Shown: piece by piece, positions 42,981 through 54,840 of the stretch
Position numbering within the stretch: the first letter of the stretch is position 1
How the letters are laid out: each line of letters starts with the position of its first letter
From: Odontocerum albicorne
Taxonomy: Eukaryota > Arthropoda > Insecta > Trichoptera > Odontoceridae
Assembly (NCBI GenBank): GCA_949825065.1
Contig: OX463864.1
Coordinates: 17,125,327 to 17,189,326 of the forward strand
Length of the DNA: 64,000 nt
Direction of reading: 5' to 3'
Notes under the pieces: generated by a model
The model's database searches: none
What the model was told of the DNA's origin: nothing
Seen by the model: only the letters and a program-made list of their open reading frames with translations
Position numbers and translations under genes: made by a program

Positions 42981-43780
42981 CGCACTCTCCCTTTTTTTGC
43001 CAATAGTGATAATTTAATAGATTATGTGGTATGGATGACGCATTTATTGTGATGTAGTATAGAACTCCCATTAACCTTTCGTTTATATGGTATATTGAAA
43101 TTTTCTATTTAATATTTTCAAACAGCAGTTAACCGCAAATAACTGAAACCGTGGCAAGTGAATCTACGGTTAAGAGGTGATCACTGTACTCGTATGTACA
43201 TATCACCACAACGATGAATATTATGGTGCTTAAAATCTTTGGAATTCATTCAAAACTTTTCCGTGTTGCATTTGATGGTTATGTCTTAAAAAGTTGTTAA
43301 GAAAATAGAAGGAAATTTGTTAAGAAAATTGAAGGAAATTTCTTAGTTTCACTTTGTGGTGTAATTTCCCCATTCTCTTCTAATTGCCATGCCTAATATG
43401 AATCAGCAGATGTTTTCTGTAGATTCCCTCTTAAATCGCCTCACATTAGTGAAATTGTTTTCTTAATTAGTTAGAAATTAAAGCCTTCTGTATTTTTTTT
43501 TCTAAGAACTTTTCGAAGGAGTATCCATTACTTTTTAAGAAGATTTTTTTTTAATGAATGTTACAGGGTTACTTTTTTTTATAAAAAGTTGGAAAATTCT
43601 CATCTTAGCAGAGTTCTCTAGTGATTTCTGAGTAATGGAAAATATTTTTACTCTTAACTTAGTAAAAATTTATATTTTCGTGTTTAGTGCCAAAACAACT
43701 TAACATTTTTAAAACTATCTTGAGACGGGAAAATTATTTAGTCCAAAATGGAGTTGTGTTATATGAAAGAATATGAATTC
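42981..43780. other. No feature seen
   Basis: AT-rich. A 25-bp direct repeat (AAGAAAATAGAAGGAAATTT-type) near 43300. Confidence 0.35.
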
Positions 43781-44310
43781 AATAAACAACTCTTCAGATA
43801 CTTTAAAAATACTTTTTTAAAGCGAAACAAGGCTGTGATTTACTAAAATTAAAATTTTTAGAATTGTTACACACATTTTGATGGAAATCACAAATGTGTA
43901 TCGTAAAAAATGCTGTTCAACAACGTGAATACTAAGTTCAATAAATAATTTCATTTGACTATTATTTTCAGTTTGTGAAAAAAAAATGCTTGTGATTCAT
44001 GAAAATTTTATATTAAAGAATTATTTCACATTTTAGTGAAATTAACTTTGTTCTAAAAAGTAAAAAATGCGGTACTACACCATTAATTCTAATTGAGTAA
44101 ATAAATTCTTTTCAATGTTGTTTTAAGTTTAATGATGCCTTATTAAAATGAAACTTGCTTGGGATTTATTAAAAAAATAATTAAGAATTTTAGTGAAAAT
44201 CACAAATATGACTAGAATGTGAAAAATGCAGTTTTACAGTATAAATAATAATTCGTTAAACGCTTTCTCGTGTGAGTTCTTTTCAGTTTGAAAATAGCTT
44301 TGTGTTTTTC
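43781..44310 (+). repeat. Degenerate ~157-bp tandem array
   Basis: About 3.4 copies recognisable by TTCAATAAATAATT, GATTTATTAAAATT, TTTTAGTGAAAATCACAAAT and GTGAAAAATGCAG. Boundaries fall near 43781, 43939, 44096 and 44250. Copies are strongly diverged, so the array is old. Confidence 0.7.
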
Positions 44311-44469
44311 TTATGTAGACTTTTTTTTGTTTTTTTTTTAGTGTATAGTTTAATAAGAAATATTTTTAAAGTAAGACGTATATAGTTCATTTGCTAAGAT
44401 ATAGTTCATAACAGTATTTAAGTACAAACTTTGATGTACTCGTATGGGTTGTAGAAAAATAGAAAAGAA

Positions 44470-45460
44470 GACGTAGAAAAATACTGAAAAAAGTCAAATA
44501 AATGCTGTTAAAACGCGTGCACTGAGAAGAATTCACGGAATGACAATAGAAGACGGAATACTGAAGTGATTCGGGATGAATGTGAACTAAGACTGATGGT
44601 TTGGGCGTGCAACACGAATGAATAAGGAATCAATAATAACTATAGAGAAGATTTCTTCTTATGTATATCTGGGACATACAACAAGACTGGGTAAGGAGAA
44701 TCAAGATGCTGAAATTGAGAGAAGACGAGGCCAAGCCTGGGCTGTATTTGGAAAGCTGTCTTTTGTTCTAAAATTTCCAAAATACGCTAGACATCTTAAA
44801 ATATTCGTATTCGACTTCTGTGTCCTTCCTGTGCTAACATATGGGCTGGAAACATCGGTGCTGAATAAATAGATTATACACAAGCTCATGGTGACGCAGA
44901 GGGCCATGGACTGAAGAATGTTAAATATCTCTCTGAGGGATAGGAGAACCAATGAATAGATAAGGCAGCAGACCAAAGTAGCTGATGTCGCCGAAAGAGT
45001 CGCCATTCAGAAGTGGAACTGGGCGGGACACATTGCCAGATGCACAGATGATAGATGGACCCAGAGAGTGCTGGAGTGGCACCCAAGACAGGGAAGAAGA
45101 AGTGTGGACCGTCTTCAGACACGGTGGTCAGACTGCATTCGAAGAGTGGCCGGGAGCAACTGGAAACGATGTGCCCAGGAAAGATAGGAATGGAGGAGGA
45201 GAGGGGAAGCCCATGTTCATCTTTGAACGGAGACGGGCTGATGAATGATGATGAATAACTCTATATGTACTGCAAATGCGAGTGGGGAGATGTGGTAGAT
45301 GAAGTTTAGAAAAGTATGGTTGGATCAAGTGAATGATATTTTAAAAGAAGTGAATGTAGATGGTGTATAGATGTTAAAGAGGCAAGGAATGTTTGTCGAG
45401 ATAGGAATCTGTCGCTCTGTGTTATATGCCTACCCCGACAGAGAAATGGCGTGATGGATA
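44470..45460 (+). mobile_element. L-A LINE 3' end split by another LINE
   Basis: 5' piece: QINAVKTRALRRIHGMTIED, then GATGAATGTGAACTAAGACT (44575-44594) and RNE/MNKE. 3' piece from 45261: TGTACTGCAAATGCGAGTG, KVWLDQVNDILKEVNV and CTCTGTGTTATATGCCTACC, ending near 45460. Confidence 0.8.
44642..45253 (+). pseudogene. Inserted LINE C-terminus with TSD
   Basis: Reads SSYVYLGHTTRLGKENQDAE, then RRGQAWAVFGKLSFVL, VLPVLTYGLETSVLNK, stop, QRAMD, LRDRRTNE, VAIQKWNWAGHIARCTDD and LQTRWSDCIRRVAGSNWKRC. It is the family often annotated as F52C9.6-like reverse transcriptase tail (RTE-like). It ends in a TGATGAATGATGATG tail. The 7-bp AATAACT at 44635-44641 is repeated at 45254-45260 as target-site duplication. 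A few stops. Confidence 0.9.
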
Positions 45461-46229
45461 TAGTCAAGTAAATTGCGATTTATTTAACTTCAATATTTAC
45501 TGTTTTTTTTAAATTCTATAAAGTAATTTATAACACAAACATTTGCTAAAGGCTAAATCTACATACAAATTTATATCTTAAGAACTAATCTTAATTAAAT
45601 ATTATAACTATGAACTAACTTAATTTAAATTTTCTATGTGCATTTTATTTTTAATAATCTTAATATAATATTTAATTTCTCAGAAATAGTTCACACGTAA
45701 CAATATATTTTCGTATCGAATGACCGATAAAAAAGTAGTCCATCAATCATTTTTGTTATTTTTATAATTAATTCATAACACATCAAAAAAGAATCTCATA
45801 AAAAAATAACAAATTACATAATAACCGGTGATCGCTTACTCGAATAAATTACATAATAACCGGTGATCGCTTACTCGAATAAATTTCAAACGTTTTCTTA
45901 CTATTGTATGTTAATATATTATATTATAGTATAGGAGTATTTTTTTGACGTCCACCACGCCCATGCGTCACTCTTTTGTGAGAAATACCGAAACTAACCT
46001 GTGATATTAAAGTCAAGACGTTTTATTAAAATTTATGAAGTGGTCTTGATTTATTTATAACTTCGGCCGAATTTCGGAACATCTTAGTTTTTTTAATGAT
46101 TTACAGTTATAATTCTCAACTTGAAACTTTGAAAGAAGATCACAAAATAAACATAACGTAATATAATTTATGAATTCAATATAATTTTTTAGTAACTTTG
46201 GTCTAATAATTAGAATTTTTGACACACAC
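45461..46229. other. No gene; one 38-bp duplication
   Basis: AAATTACATAATAACCGGTG then ATCGCTTACTCGAATA occurs twice in tandem (45810-45886). The rest is AT-rich. Confidence 0.6.
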
Positions 46230-46674
46230 ACACACCACGCCGTTTCCCTTCTGGGATGTGCAGAAAAAACAACGCCAGATTTTTTATCTCGATAAATATA
46301 TTTCGCCTTTTTCACTTTATATACTTTTCTCAATTGGAAATCGTCATCTCGTCGTGTGGCTCATGACTGAGCATCGTGACTCTTGTGATAGTCGTTGATC
46401 GCTCCTCACCATTCATACCTTCCCTCCGCAGCTCGAAGAACAGCGGTTAAGGGTAGTCCTGTTGCGTCTCTCACTTGGCCAGCCCAACGCATTGAGGCTT
46501 TTCCTCTTGTGCGTCGTTCTTCCACGTTTCCAATGCCCACTCCAAACTGTGTCCTTGCCCAGGGGCAATGCGTTCAAAGAATCAGAGGACTATTCATAGT
46601 CATATTTTCAACAGTATTGAATTCGTAGTGTCACTTATCAGCACCATGGTCTATCAGCACCATTTATCTATCAG
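46230..46674 (-). mobile_element. LINE fragments, antisense
   Basis: 46237-46325 is an L-A tail (CACGCCGTTTCCCTTCTGGG). 46390-46560 is GC-richer, and its minus strand may be another LINE C-terminus (degraded, not confirmed). TTATCAGCACCAT is repeated at 46635-46690. Confidence 0.45.
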
Positions 46675-47037
46675 CACCATTTATCAGCAAGATGTGTCCC
46701 TAAGAGACAAAATAAAAAGCTCACACATTTGTGTTAGCCTAGGTGTTACATACATCAACAGTAAGATGGAGGAGAGGCGATTGAGATGGTATGGGCACGT
46801 TGGACGCAGAGCATCCGATCACATTGTGAACCAGGCAATCTCCATGTATCTTCCTCAAATAACAACCAGAGGAAGACCAAATAATTCATGGGTGGTGCAA
46901 AAAAAAAAAGATAACCTGATGCAGAGGCACGGCCTGGGGGACGTAGTCCGGGACAGAAGAGCATACAACCTGAGGACGAGGAGAGCTGACCCCAACAGTC
47001 TTCGCAGACAGTGAGTTGGGATGGACCCAGGGAGAAG
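46675..47037 (+). pseudogene. LINE C-terminus, inserted
   Basis: Reads GVTYINSKMEERRLRWYGHV, then GRRASDHIVNQAISMYLPQI, TTRGRPNNSWVVQKKKDNLM, VRDRRAYNLRTRRADPNSLR and RQ-stop. This is the terminal part of a non-LTR polyprotein. TTATCAGCACCAT flanks it on the right (47040) and occurs on the left (46635). The same fragment lies inverted at 47555. Confidence 0.85.
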
Positions 47038-47219
47038 ATTTATCAGCACCATAGTTTAAATGTTTCGTCTGTACGTCTCTCTCTTGCTCTTGCTCTTGCG
47101 ATTCCACGTCTTTGCGGCGTATATGAATATTGCAAAGATAAGAGAATATATGGATTTTTATCATGACTGTACTGTTATGCTCTTTCATATATTTTCCACC
47201 TTTGATATCGCATCGTTTG

Positions 47220-47850
47220 AATACATACATACCATCACGCCATTCACCTGTTGAGGTAGGCAGAAAGATCAGAGCGCTAGACTTTCCTGTTTTAACACAC
47301 ATTTTTCGCCTTTTCCACATCTATACACCTCATAGAACTCCTACGAATTTATTGACTTGCAACGATACTTTTATCGAAATATTTTCTCGATCAAAGTATG
47401 CTTTCCTTGGTATTGCTCTAAATAAATAAATAAATAAAAATAGGTTGATTGATAGCAACGTAGTATGTACATATTTATTTATGAACATATAGTATATCCT
47501 GAAATTACATACGTGTATACTCTATCACACCTTCCACTCACATTTGCACTATCTTCTCCCTGGCTTCATCCCAACTCATTGTCTGCGAAGACTGTTGGGG
47601 TCAACTCTCCTCGTTCGCAGGTTGTATGCTCTTCTGTCCCAGATTACGTCCCCCCAGGCCGTGCCTCTGCATCAGGTTATCTTTTTGCACCACCCATGAA
47701 TTCTTTGATCTTCCTCTGGTTGTTATTCGAGGAAGATCCATGGAGATTGCCTGGTTCACAATGTGATCGACATTTGCACTATCTATTTATTTTATTAGTC
47801 TTTCTTAACTCATCTACTCTTGGAGTATATTGGAAAATATATAAATAAGC
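47220..47850 (-). mobile_element. L-A LINE 3' end, antisense, split
   Basis: ATACATACATACCATCACGC, AGGTAGGCAGAAAGATC, then TATGCTTTCCTTGGTATTGC and CCTTCCACTCACATTTGCAC. Interrupted at 47555-47769. Confidence 0.7.
47555..47769 (-). pseudogene. LINE C-terminus inserted with 15-bp TSD
   Basis: Reverse complement of about 46805-47035 (VNQAIS, RGRPNN, LRTRRADPNSLR). The 15-bp ACATTTGCACTATCT at 47540-47554 is repeated at 47770-47784. This is clear target-primed reverse transcription of a 215-bp 5'-truncated copy. Confidence 0.93.
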
Positions 47851-48594
47851 AATAAGAATATATTTAAAAAAATATCCTAAAAGACTTAAAATTTAACGAT
47901 TTAAGATAACCCTGTAAATGAAGCCAAAAATCCGACCTATATTTTTATTCAAATCGACATTAAAATTTATCACTCCTCAACACCTCCAGCAATCGCAATA
48001 AAGGATCTTAAAAAAACGGTGATAAATTTTATTTCATGTCCTCGCTTCTCTTTTTTTTTCTTATCATTAAATACTTTCCTCAAAACAAAAGAAATGCTCG
48101 ATGCTCACTTGTTTTTATTTTTCTCGTTCCCCCCACCCACCACTTGTCTCTCTCTCTTCTATACATCCTGGACATCTGCTTTGTTCCCACATCGGCCTTT
48201 TTGCCATGGCGAAATAAGTATTCATTCGTTTTATATGGTATACGAGAGGAAAACTTGCTAAGTCTAATAATTCTTATAATATATTTCATTAAGAGAATTT
48301 AGTTTCCAGGAAGAAAAATAAATGTTAACAACGTTCAAAGGATTCCTTTGAATTTTCTATTATAAACTATTATATGAGTTTGTGGAGGCGTTGAAACCCC
48401 TAAACCGAAAAGGGTTTGAATGAATGAATTTATTAATATACGTCGATAAAAATAAAATCCCGATTTTTTTTAATTCTTTGTACAACATATTCGTTGTAAA
48501 TAGTAAAACCCGGCTTGTTTTATTGTCATTTCTTTCAACTACCTAAAAAGGTATAAAAATACATTTTTTGAAAAGGCACTCTCGGACCTCGGTC
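47851..48594. other. No feature seen
   Basis: T/CT-rich frames at 48019-48302 on both strands are low complexity. No gene. Confidence 0.35.
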
Positions 48595-48820
48595 TTCGGA
48601 GTTTATCGGGAATCGAACCCGAAATCCCCGATTTCGAAGTCAAAGGCTTTTTTTTATTATATCACTCCTCCGTCGTATATTATTAATAACATTAATTAAT
48701 GAGATTGCTTTGTTACCGAATTATATTAAACTTTGTTTGTGTACAGTATAACCTGGTGGGTTTATTGACATATCGTAATTTCTTCCAAACATCCACAGAT
48801 ATGTTAAAAATATCTTTGCA
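48595..48820 (-). mobile_element. tRNA-derived SINE, antisense
   Basis: GGGAATCGAACCCGAAATCC is an inverted B-box. A separate inverted body piece (CAGTATAACCTGGTGGGTTT) lies at 48746-48765. It may be two fragments. Confidence 0.6.
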
Positions 48821-50839
48821 AACTCCTCGACTCCAGTCTTTTTTCAATTCAGGTGCTAGTTTGATATATACTATAGTTATTATAAATATTGTCATATAAG
48901 TCAAGTGCCGCGAACCGATTAATTTCAAACTTTATTTCTTTGTAATCAAGTTCTTTTAATGATATATCTTCCTTATGTCTTTCGGATCTGTGTATGTTGC
49001 TTCGGATACAGCATAACTTTGAGATAAATTTCGTCTACATGCGAGATATTATGACGTTGCTGGTTCCGAGTTAGAGCGCTCTTGAAGAGAGTCTGCTCTC
49101 AAAATTGCGCTGTATAACAATCATTTTATTTTTATAATTGTGAGTGAAAAATGGACAGGAACCTGTTTTGAAATTAATTTGTCTCCAACTCGTAACCTCT
49201 GGGTTTATAGGTTAGGTTAGGTTTTATCAACTAAGCCATAGAGGTCGTCTTATGTTCTTTAATAATTGGGCGAAGTAAAATTCAATTATTTTTGACAATT
49301 AGTTTTTAGCGTATGTCCTAGTATGACGTGCTGATGATGATGTTGTTGACATCGCTGTATTCGCTTTAGTCGAATTCTGTGTTCCTTTTCGTTCGGGGTC
49401 ATCAATTTAGCGGTATGCTTTAGTCGTACGTCGCGATGATTATGATTTGTTTTGTATTTAAAAATAAAATACGTCGATTCAGGAATGCGAAAAAGTGAGA
49501 GTGAATAATCAACAAATAGTAAACAACGATGAATGGTCAAGTGAATAATAATAAGTGCTCTTTATTTGTCGATAAGTAGGTATATATACAATTTCAGAAC
49601 GGGGCGCGTGAATGCGTCCGCAGTATATCTTGATCTCACTCCTGTGCGTGCCGAGGTGGTCGCAGACGTTGCCAATGATATAGTGGGTAGAATATTTATT
49701 GCCGAAACGGTGAGACAACGCGATGCGTTCTCTTTCTTCCGTGGAATGCGACGTAAATATTATTTTCGTGTAAACAATATTGACGTTCTGGTATGTGATC
49801 TTTGTACATATTCAAAGGTTGATTCATCGGTCGTTGACCGTGCATGTTGACAATATTTAGGGATGTCGGTATTCCCTACAAGTTTGTATATTTTTAAAAC
49901 TGATGGCGATTATTAAGGTTGGTTGCTGTGTTAATTGATGAAAGCTATCAGTTTTACTATCAAACGTTCGATTGTATTTACATGTATAAATATGACAGCG
50001 TGATATTTTAAAAACAAGAAAGATTTTTAAATGGAGAAGTTAAGAGTCGCGTCAAATAACCGCGATAGATGAAGGAGACTGTTGTCATCTGAATTATAAA
50101 CAATTTATTTATATTGTACCGATTGCGTTATTTTTCTTCACCACCCACAGTGTTTTCCTTTAGTTCCCGTTTCCGCTCAACTGACCGCGTACCATTCCGC
50201 CCAGGGCTGATGGAGATATTCCGTCACCATTTTTCTGCTTTCCTAATACATCATCTCGCCCGGAAGATTGTTACATCCATCAAAACTGAACATGTTCCCA
50301 TATTATTTGTCAGATCTTCTCGGTTCGCATCCCATGTGAGGTAGGAGTAGGTAAATGCTTCCTGGTTTTTACCTGTTTTCTTTTTTTGGGTATTTTTAAT
50401 TTTATGTTCGCTTAATCGATGTTTGCATATGTTCTACCTGTCAAAAAAAATCATTTAACCACAAATATGTATATGTGACAACAAATATTTTTTTATTTAT
50501 CTCCACAAAAAAAAAAGTTTTTTATATATTATTTTGTATCTGTTTCATTCCTCCAGATAATGGATATGACAGTTTTGACCAGTTAATATTTTTATCTACT
50601 TTTTAAGTCTTCACTTTTCAAAGCTTTCTATCGTGGCCAGGATTTGACTCTCCGCGCCTCTTTTTTCTTAGACCTCAATCCTCAGGAAGAATTATGTGTA
50701 TTATAATTATTTTTTCAATACCAAGTTATACTCGTAGTTTTCTTCTCTCCTAATATATTTAATTGTACACCTTCGTTTAAAATTTCGGCTTCTTTGAGTC
50801 TCTCATTACGTCCATGTTTGGCATATATGTTATATTATG
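48821..50839. other. Mostly unassigned; small SINE and family C traces
   Basis: 49055-49150 matches the family C start (TTAGAGCGCTCTTGAAGAGA). 49185-49250 is an inverted SINE head (AAGCCATAGAGGTCGTCTTA). An open frame at 49566-49850 (94 codons, preceded by an acceptor-like ATTTCAG) contains LDLTPVRAEVVADVANDIVG. I do not recognise it, and it might be a host exon. Nothing else identified. Confidence 0.3.
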
Positions 50840-50841
50840 TA

Positions 50842-51433
50842 TTAGGTGTTAACATAAGTTGTGTCCGTTTTTTTTTCAAATGAAGAGAACAAGAACCCAC
50901 AACAAAAAAAAATTACAACAAATTAGTCAATAATGTATTCTCCTTCATTATTTTACAAAAAATTTGTCAATACTATATTCTCCTTCATTATTAACAACTT
51001 CTTGCCAACGTTCTACAAGTTTGTCAATGCCTGTGCGATAAAAACCATCCGGTCTTGACTCGAGGAATTAGTCCAACTATGTCCGCAATTCGACGTCATT
51101 ATTGAAGGAAAAACCATCGACGAGCTTTCCTTTCATTCATAGCATCTTCACCGTACACTTCGCAAATATGGCGAGCAGCTTAGGTAGTTTTATTCCCTCG
51201 ATTGAACGCGAACAGAAGGAGGTGTCGAAAATGTTCACTATCGTCTACTTGACATTCCATTTTGAAGGCTTGTAATCAAATAAAATAATATATGTAACGT
51301 AAAAGCAAACACAATGTCTTGTAGAGCAGAAAATTTTCTTTCGAATGACGTATAACATTTACCATTTTGTTTTACTTTTGGTGCTCATTTTTAAATTTGG
51401 TAAAAAACGGACACAACTTATGTTAACACCTAA
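50842..51433 (-). mobile_element. mariner deletion derivative (same family as 20360)
   Basis: Both ends match for 26 bp (TTAGGTGTTAACATAAGTTG...), flanked by TA (50840 and 51434). The minus strand carries the transposase start (MECQVDDSEHFRHLLLFAFN-like, 51262 downward) and, after a deletion, the C-terminus (degraded WQEVVNNEGEYIV-like, about 50975-51030). 592 bp, non-functional. Confidence 0.9.
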
Positions 51434-51774
51434 TACATAAAAATTGGTTCTTAATCACCTCAACTCAAGTAATATAAATTTGGGATAGTAATTTTTTTCA
51501 GAATTTTTAAGACAAATTGAACATACAAAAAATTTCGTGCATAGTTTTAATAATACTTGGAAGCTTTTTCAATATATATTTGCAGCCCTATCTATTCTTG
51601 ATTCTCTTCACGGGCCATCTACTAAATTCCGTCAATTATTCAGAGACACTTAGAACTATTTTGTATAACAAAAAACTACCATTCCTGCCCAGTGTTCCGT
51701 AACGTACTTCGTTCTCTAAAAAGCCGACTGTTCTTAAACTTTCATTCTCAGACCTTAGTCTTGTATTAAATTTT

Positions 51775-52010
51775 CGTTATATACAGTATAACTTGGTGGA
51801 CTTATTGATCTGTGTTTATCTCATATAACCTACCAGAAAGGTGTTAAAGAGGACAACAGTATAAATCAGATTAGAACATTTAATAAAAAATAAACAGTTT
51901 TAAGATATTGAACAATCATGCGATATCTTAATATTTATTTTTAAACTAAACTGGGTTCGAAAGGGAATCGAACCCATAACCCCAGTCGGTGAGATTAAAG
52001 TTTGTCTTCC
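51775..52010 (-). mobile_element. tRNA-derived SINE, antisense
   Basis: The inverted body ACAGTATAACTTGGTGGACT and ATAACCTACCAGAAAGGTGT, and an inverted B-box GGGAATCGAACCCATAACCC near 51970. Confidence 0.75.
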
Positions 52011-52387
52011 ATCAGGGCATTTCGTGTTTGATTCTTAGTGGTTCCTAAACACGTATCATCCCAAACCAATATAAAGAAACAGAATTCTATACTAAGACAA
52101 TCCTGGGTTGTCAATCAGTAGCTTTTTTCCCGACCGTTTGCAATGAGGACTGATTTGAAGAACGATACGAGAATTAGAAGAACGATATTTACTTTCGCGT
52201 TGCCTGTCGATGTTTGTGGTTTCGTAGATTTTTAATTCTTCGTGTAACGGAATCAAGTTTTTATTTTTTAGTTTCAAGGCTTTTATAATACTGCTTATAA
52301 ATATTTATTTTAGCAAATATGTAAGGATGGGCTATACAACACAAGCCGTGAAGAAATACACTAAAGTTAATATATAAATTTAAAATA

Positions 52388-52930
52388 AAGGGTCTTTCAA
52401 ATCGAGTGGTTCTTTTATTCAATTTTTTGAAATTTTTGAATAAAACACACAATTCACTTTGATTTCAAAAAACTTTTCATTGGTCATTGAAATATGATGT
52501 ATGACATTTAAACACAGAAAAAAATATCCGCCAAATGTCCACCTCTTGCAGCTCCACAGATGTCCACTCTTTTGGCATAATTGCGGTTCTAACTCACCAA
52601 TAATGCGAAGAATTTCATCCTTCAGCTCAGGAATTGATCGGGGGCATTCTTATAGACCTGGCTTTTCACGTAACCCCAGATAAAATAGTCCAACGGTGTC
52701 AGATCACGTGATCTTGGTGGCCAATTAACATCACCGTTTCCGGAGATTGCAATACATAAAATGATTGAACAATTTGAACGCGTTGTTGTATTCTGTACGT
52801 CTCAATTTTTATAAATGTCATACATATTTTATAAAACTTCAAAAATGTTACAAGACCCAGGCAAGTTCACGACGCCATATGTGTTTTATCTAAGAATTTA
52901 AAAAAAAAACGCTGAATTTGAAAGACCCTT
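52388..52930 (-). mobile_element. Tc1/mariner-superfamily deletion derivative (C-terminal half)
   Basis: Ends AAGGGTCTTTCAAAT and inverted, with TA on both sides (52386 and 52931). The minus strand reads NWPPRSRDLTPLDYFIWGYV, then KSQVYKNAP, SIPELKDEILRIIGELEPQL and VDIWRIFF. The LTPLDYF-WG block contains the last catalytic acid of this transposase family. The DNA-binding half, seen in the 16508 copy, is deleted. Confidence 0.85.
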
Positions 52931-53504
52931 TATCTGTAAAAATGATAAAGTAGCAATTATTTAAAAAGAGATTAAAAATAAATATACATCTAGTCGCTAA
53001 CCGCTTTGTCTAGTGGTTCAACTATTTATTAGCAATAACTTTGGTAATTAAAGGGAATTTTTAATAGATCTTGTTCCAGTCATGTGTTCATTATCAGACC
53101 AATATTAAGTTTTACTTTCGTTCTTTACCTTCGTAATTTTGATGAAAAAAGTTTGAGAAATTCTATACTAGTGTCAATATAATTTTGCAGATGGCGCAAA
53201 GCGAATCCGATTATCGACCGTTGGCGTAATATTGCACGGTTCCGCGCCAAGCTACCAACCCGTCCGTGTCTGTGCGAATTCGTGCCGTAGTTGCCGTTGT
53301 TGCAATTTCAACACGTCTACTATGTATTGGAATTATTGCACCGGTCATTTTCTCTATCCAATTACATTGTAATTTGGTTGTCTTCTGCACCTGAATGTTG
53401 GGTAGAACTGTTTCGAAAGCTACGGACTAATGTTTTGTCTACTGTGTTAAACTCGACTAAGTCGTGTATTGGTTGACATAATTTGCAAGCTAGTTCAATG
53501 GTTA
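52931..53504. other. No feature seen
   Basis: 53170-53300 is GC-richer (AGATGGCGCAAAGCGAATCC) and may be old single-copy sequence. No recognisable gene. Confidence 0.3.
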
Positions 53505-54490
53505 TTTAGATATTGTAATTTGTTTATCAAACACTGTTTATTCCACTCTATGTAACGGTATAACCCTACCGGTTTCAAGAATTTCACCTCATCATCAAGG
53601 GAGCGAAAACAAAACTGAATTATGTTCGTACTAGTACCGATACAGACACTTCTAATGGTTAACATTCGGGTCGGGGATTGTGGGGGAAGGGAGACAGGAG
53701 ACAACTTCAGCGAGCAGCGCTGAGATCTTGGGAATATCTGTGTTTGCCCGATGTTCATCCCGATACACTGACTTGGATGTTTCTATTAATTAACAAAACG
53801 TATTCTACGGAATAACCAAAAAAATCCAAGTCACAAAAATTATGTTCGTACTAGTACCGATACACACACTTCTAATGGTTAACATTCGGGTCGGGGATTG
53901 TGGGTGGAGGGAGGCAGGAGACAACTGCAGCGAGGAGCGCTGAGATCTTGGGAATATCTGTGTTTGCCAGATGTTCATCCCGATACACTGACTTGGATGT
54001 CTCTATTAATTAACAAAACGTATTCTACGGAATAACCAAAAAAATCCAAGTCACAAAAATTATGCTCGTACTAGTAATACACACACTTCTAATGGTTAAC
54101 ATTCGGGTCGGGGATTGTGGGTGGAGGGAGGCAGGAGACAACTGCAGCGAGGAGCGCTGAGATCTTGGGAATATCTGTGTTTGCCAGATGTTCATCCCGA
54201 TACACTGACTTGGATGTTTCTATTAATTAACAAAACGTATTCTACGGAATAACCAAAAAAATCCAAGTCACAAAAATTATGCTCGTACTAGTAATACACA
54301 CACTTCTAATGGTTAACATTCGGGTCGGGGATTGTGGGTGGAGGGAGGCAGGAGACAACTTCAGCGAGCAACGCTGAGATCTTGGGAATATCTGTGTTTG
54401 CCAGATGTTCATGCCGATACACTGACTTGGATATTTCTATTAATAAAAAAACGTATCCTACGGAATAAATAAAATAATCTAAGTCACAAA
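53505..54490 (-). repeat. Family A copy whose body is tandemly repeated four times
   Basis: The family A core occurs once (53514-53610). The following body unit then repeats at about 53622, 53843, 54062 and 54279 (period about 219 bp). Each unit contains GTACTAGTA, ACACTTCTAATGGTTAACAT, GCTGAGATCTTGGGAATATC and CGATACACTGACTTGGAT. Units 2-4 are nearly identical. No coding. Confidence 0.93.
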
Positions 54491-54599
54491 AAGCCAGCTT
54501 TTTACATTAATTTTTATCTGTATGGTAGGTTGAAAGTAATGAATATATACTCGTACTTTATTATACAATATATTCTGGTAGGTTGGAAGAGATGAATAC

Positions 54600-54840
54600 A
54601 GTGAACTCAGTGGAGCTTTAAAAGACATTGTAATTTGTTTAACAACACACTATTTTTTCCACTTGAAATAATTGTATGAACCTATTGGTTTCGACGTTGT
54701 CACTGTTGTCATCATCATCAACGGTCTTGTTTGTACTCTCCTGATGATGAGGGGAAAACCTTGAAACCCGAAGGATTATACCATTATCTTAAGTGGATAA
54801 AACAATATTTTATTAAACAAATCATAATGTCTTTAAACCT
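54600..54840 (+). repeat. Family A copies, degraded, facing
   Basis: A minus-oriented remnant (54630-54715) faces a plus-oriented one (54737-54830) reading CTCCTGATGATGAGGGGAAA then ACCTTGAAACCCGAAGG, the closest approach here to the CTGATGA form. Confidence 0.75.
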
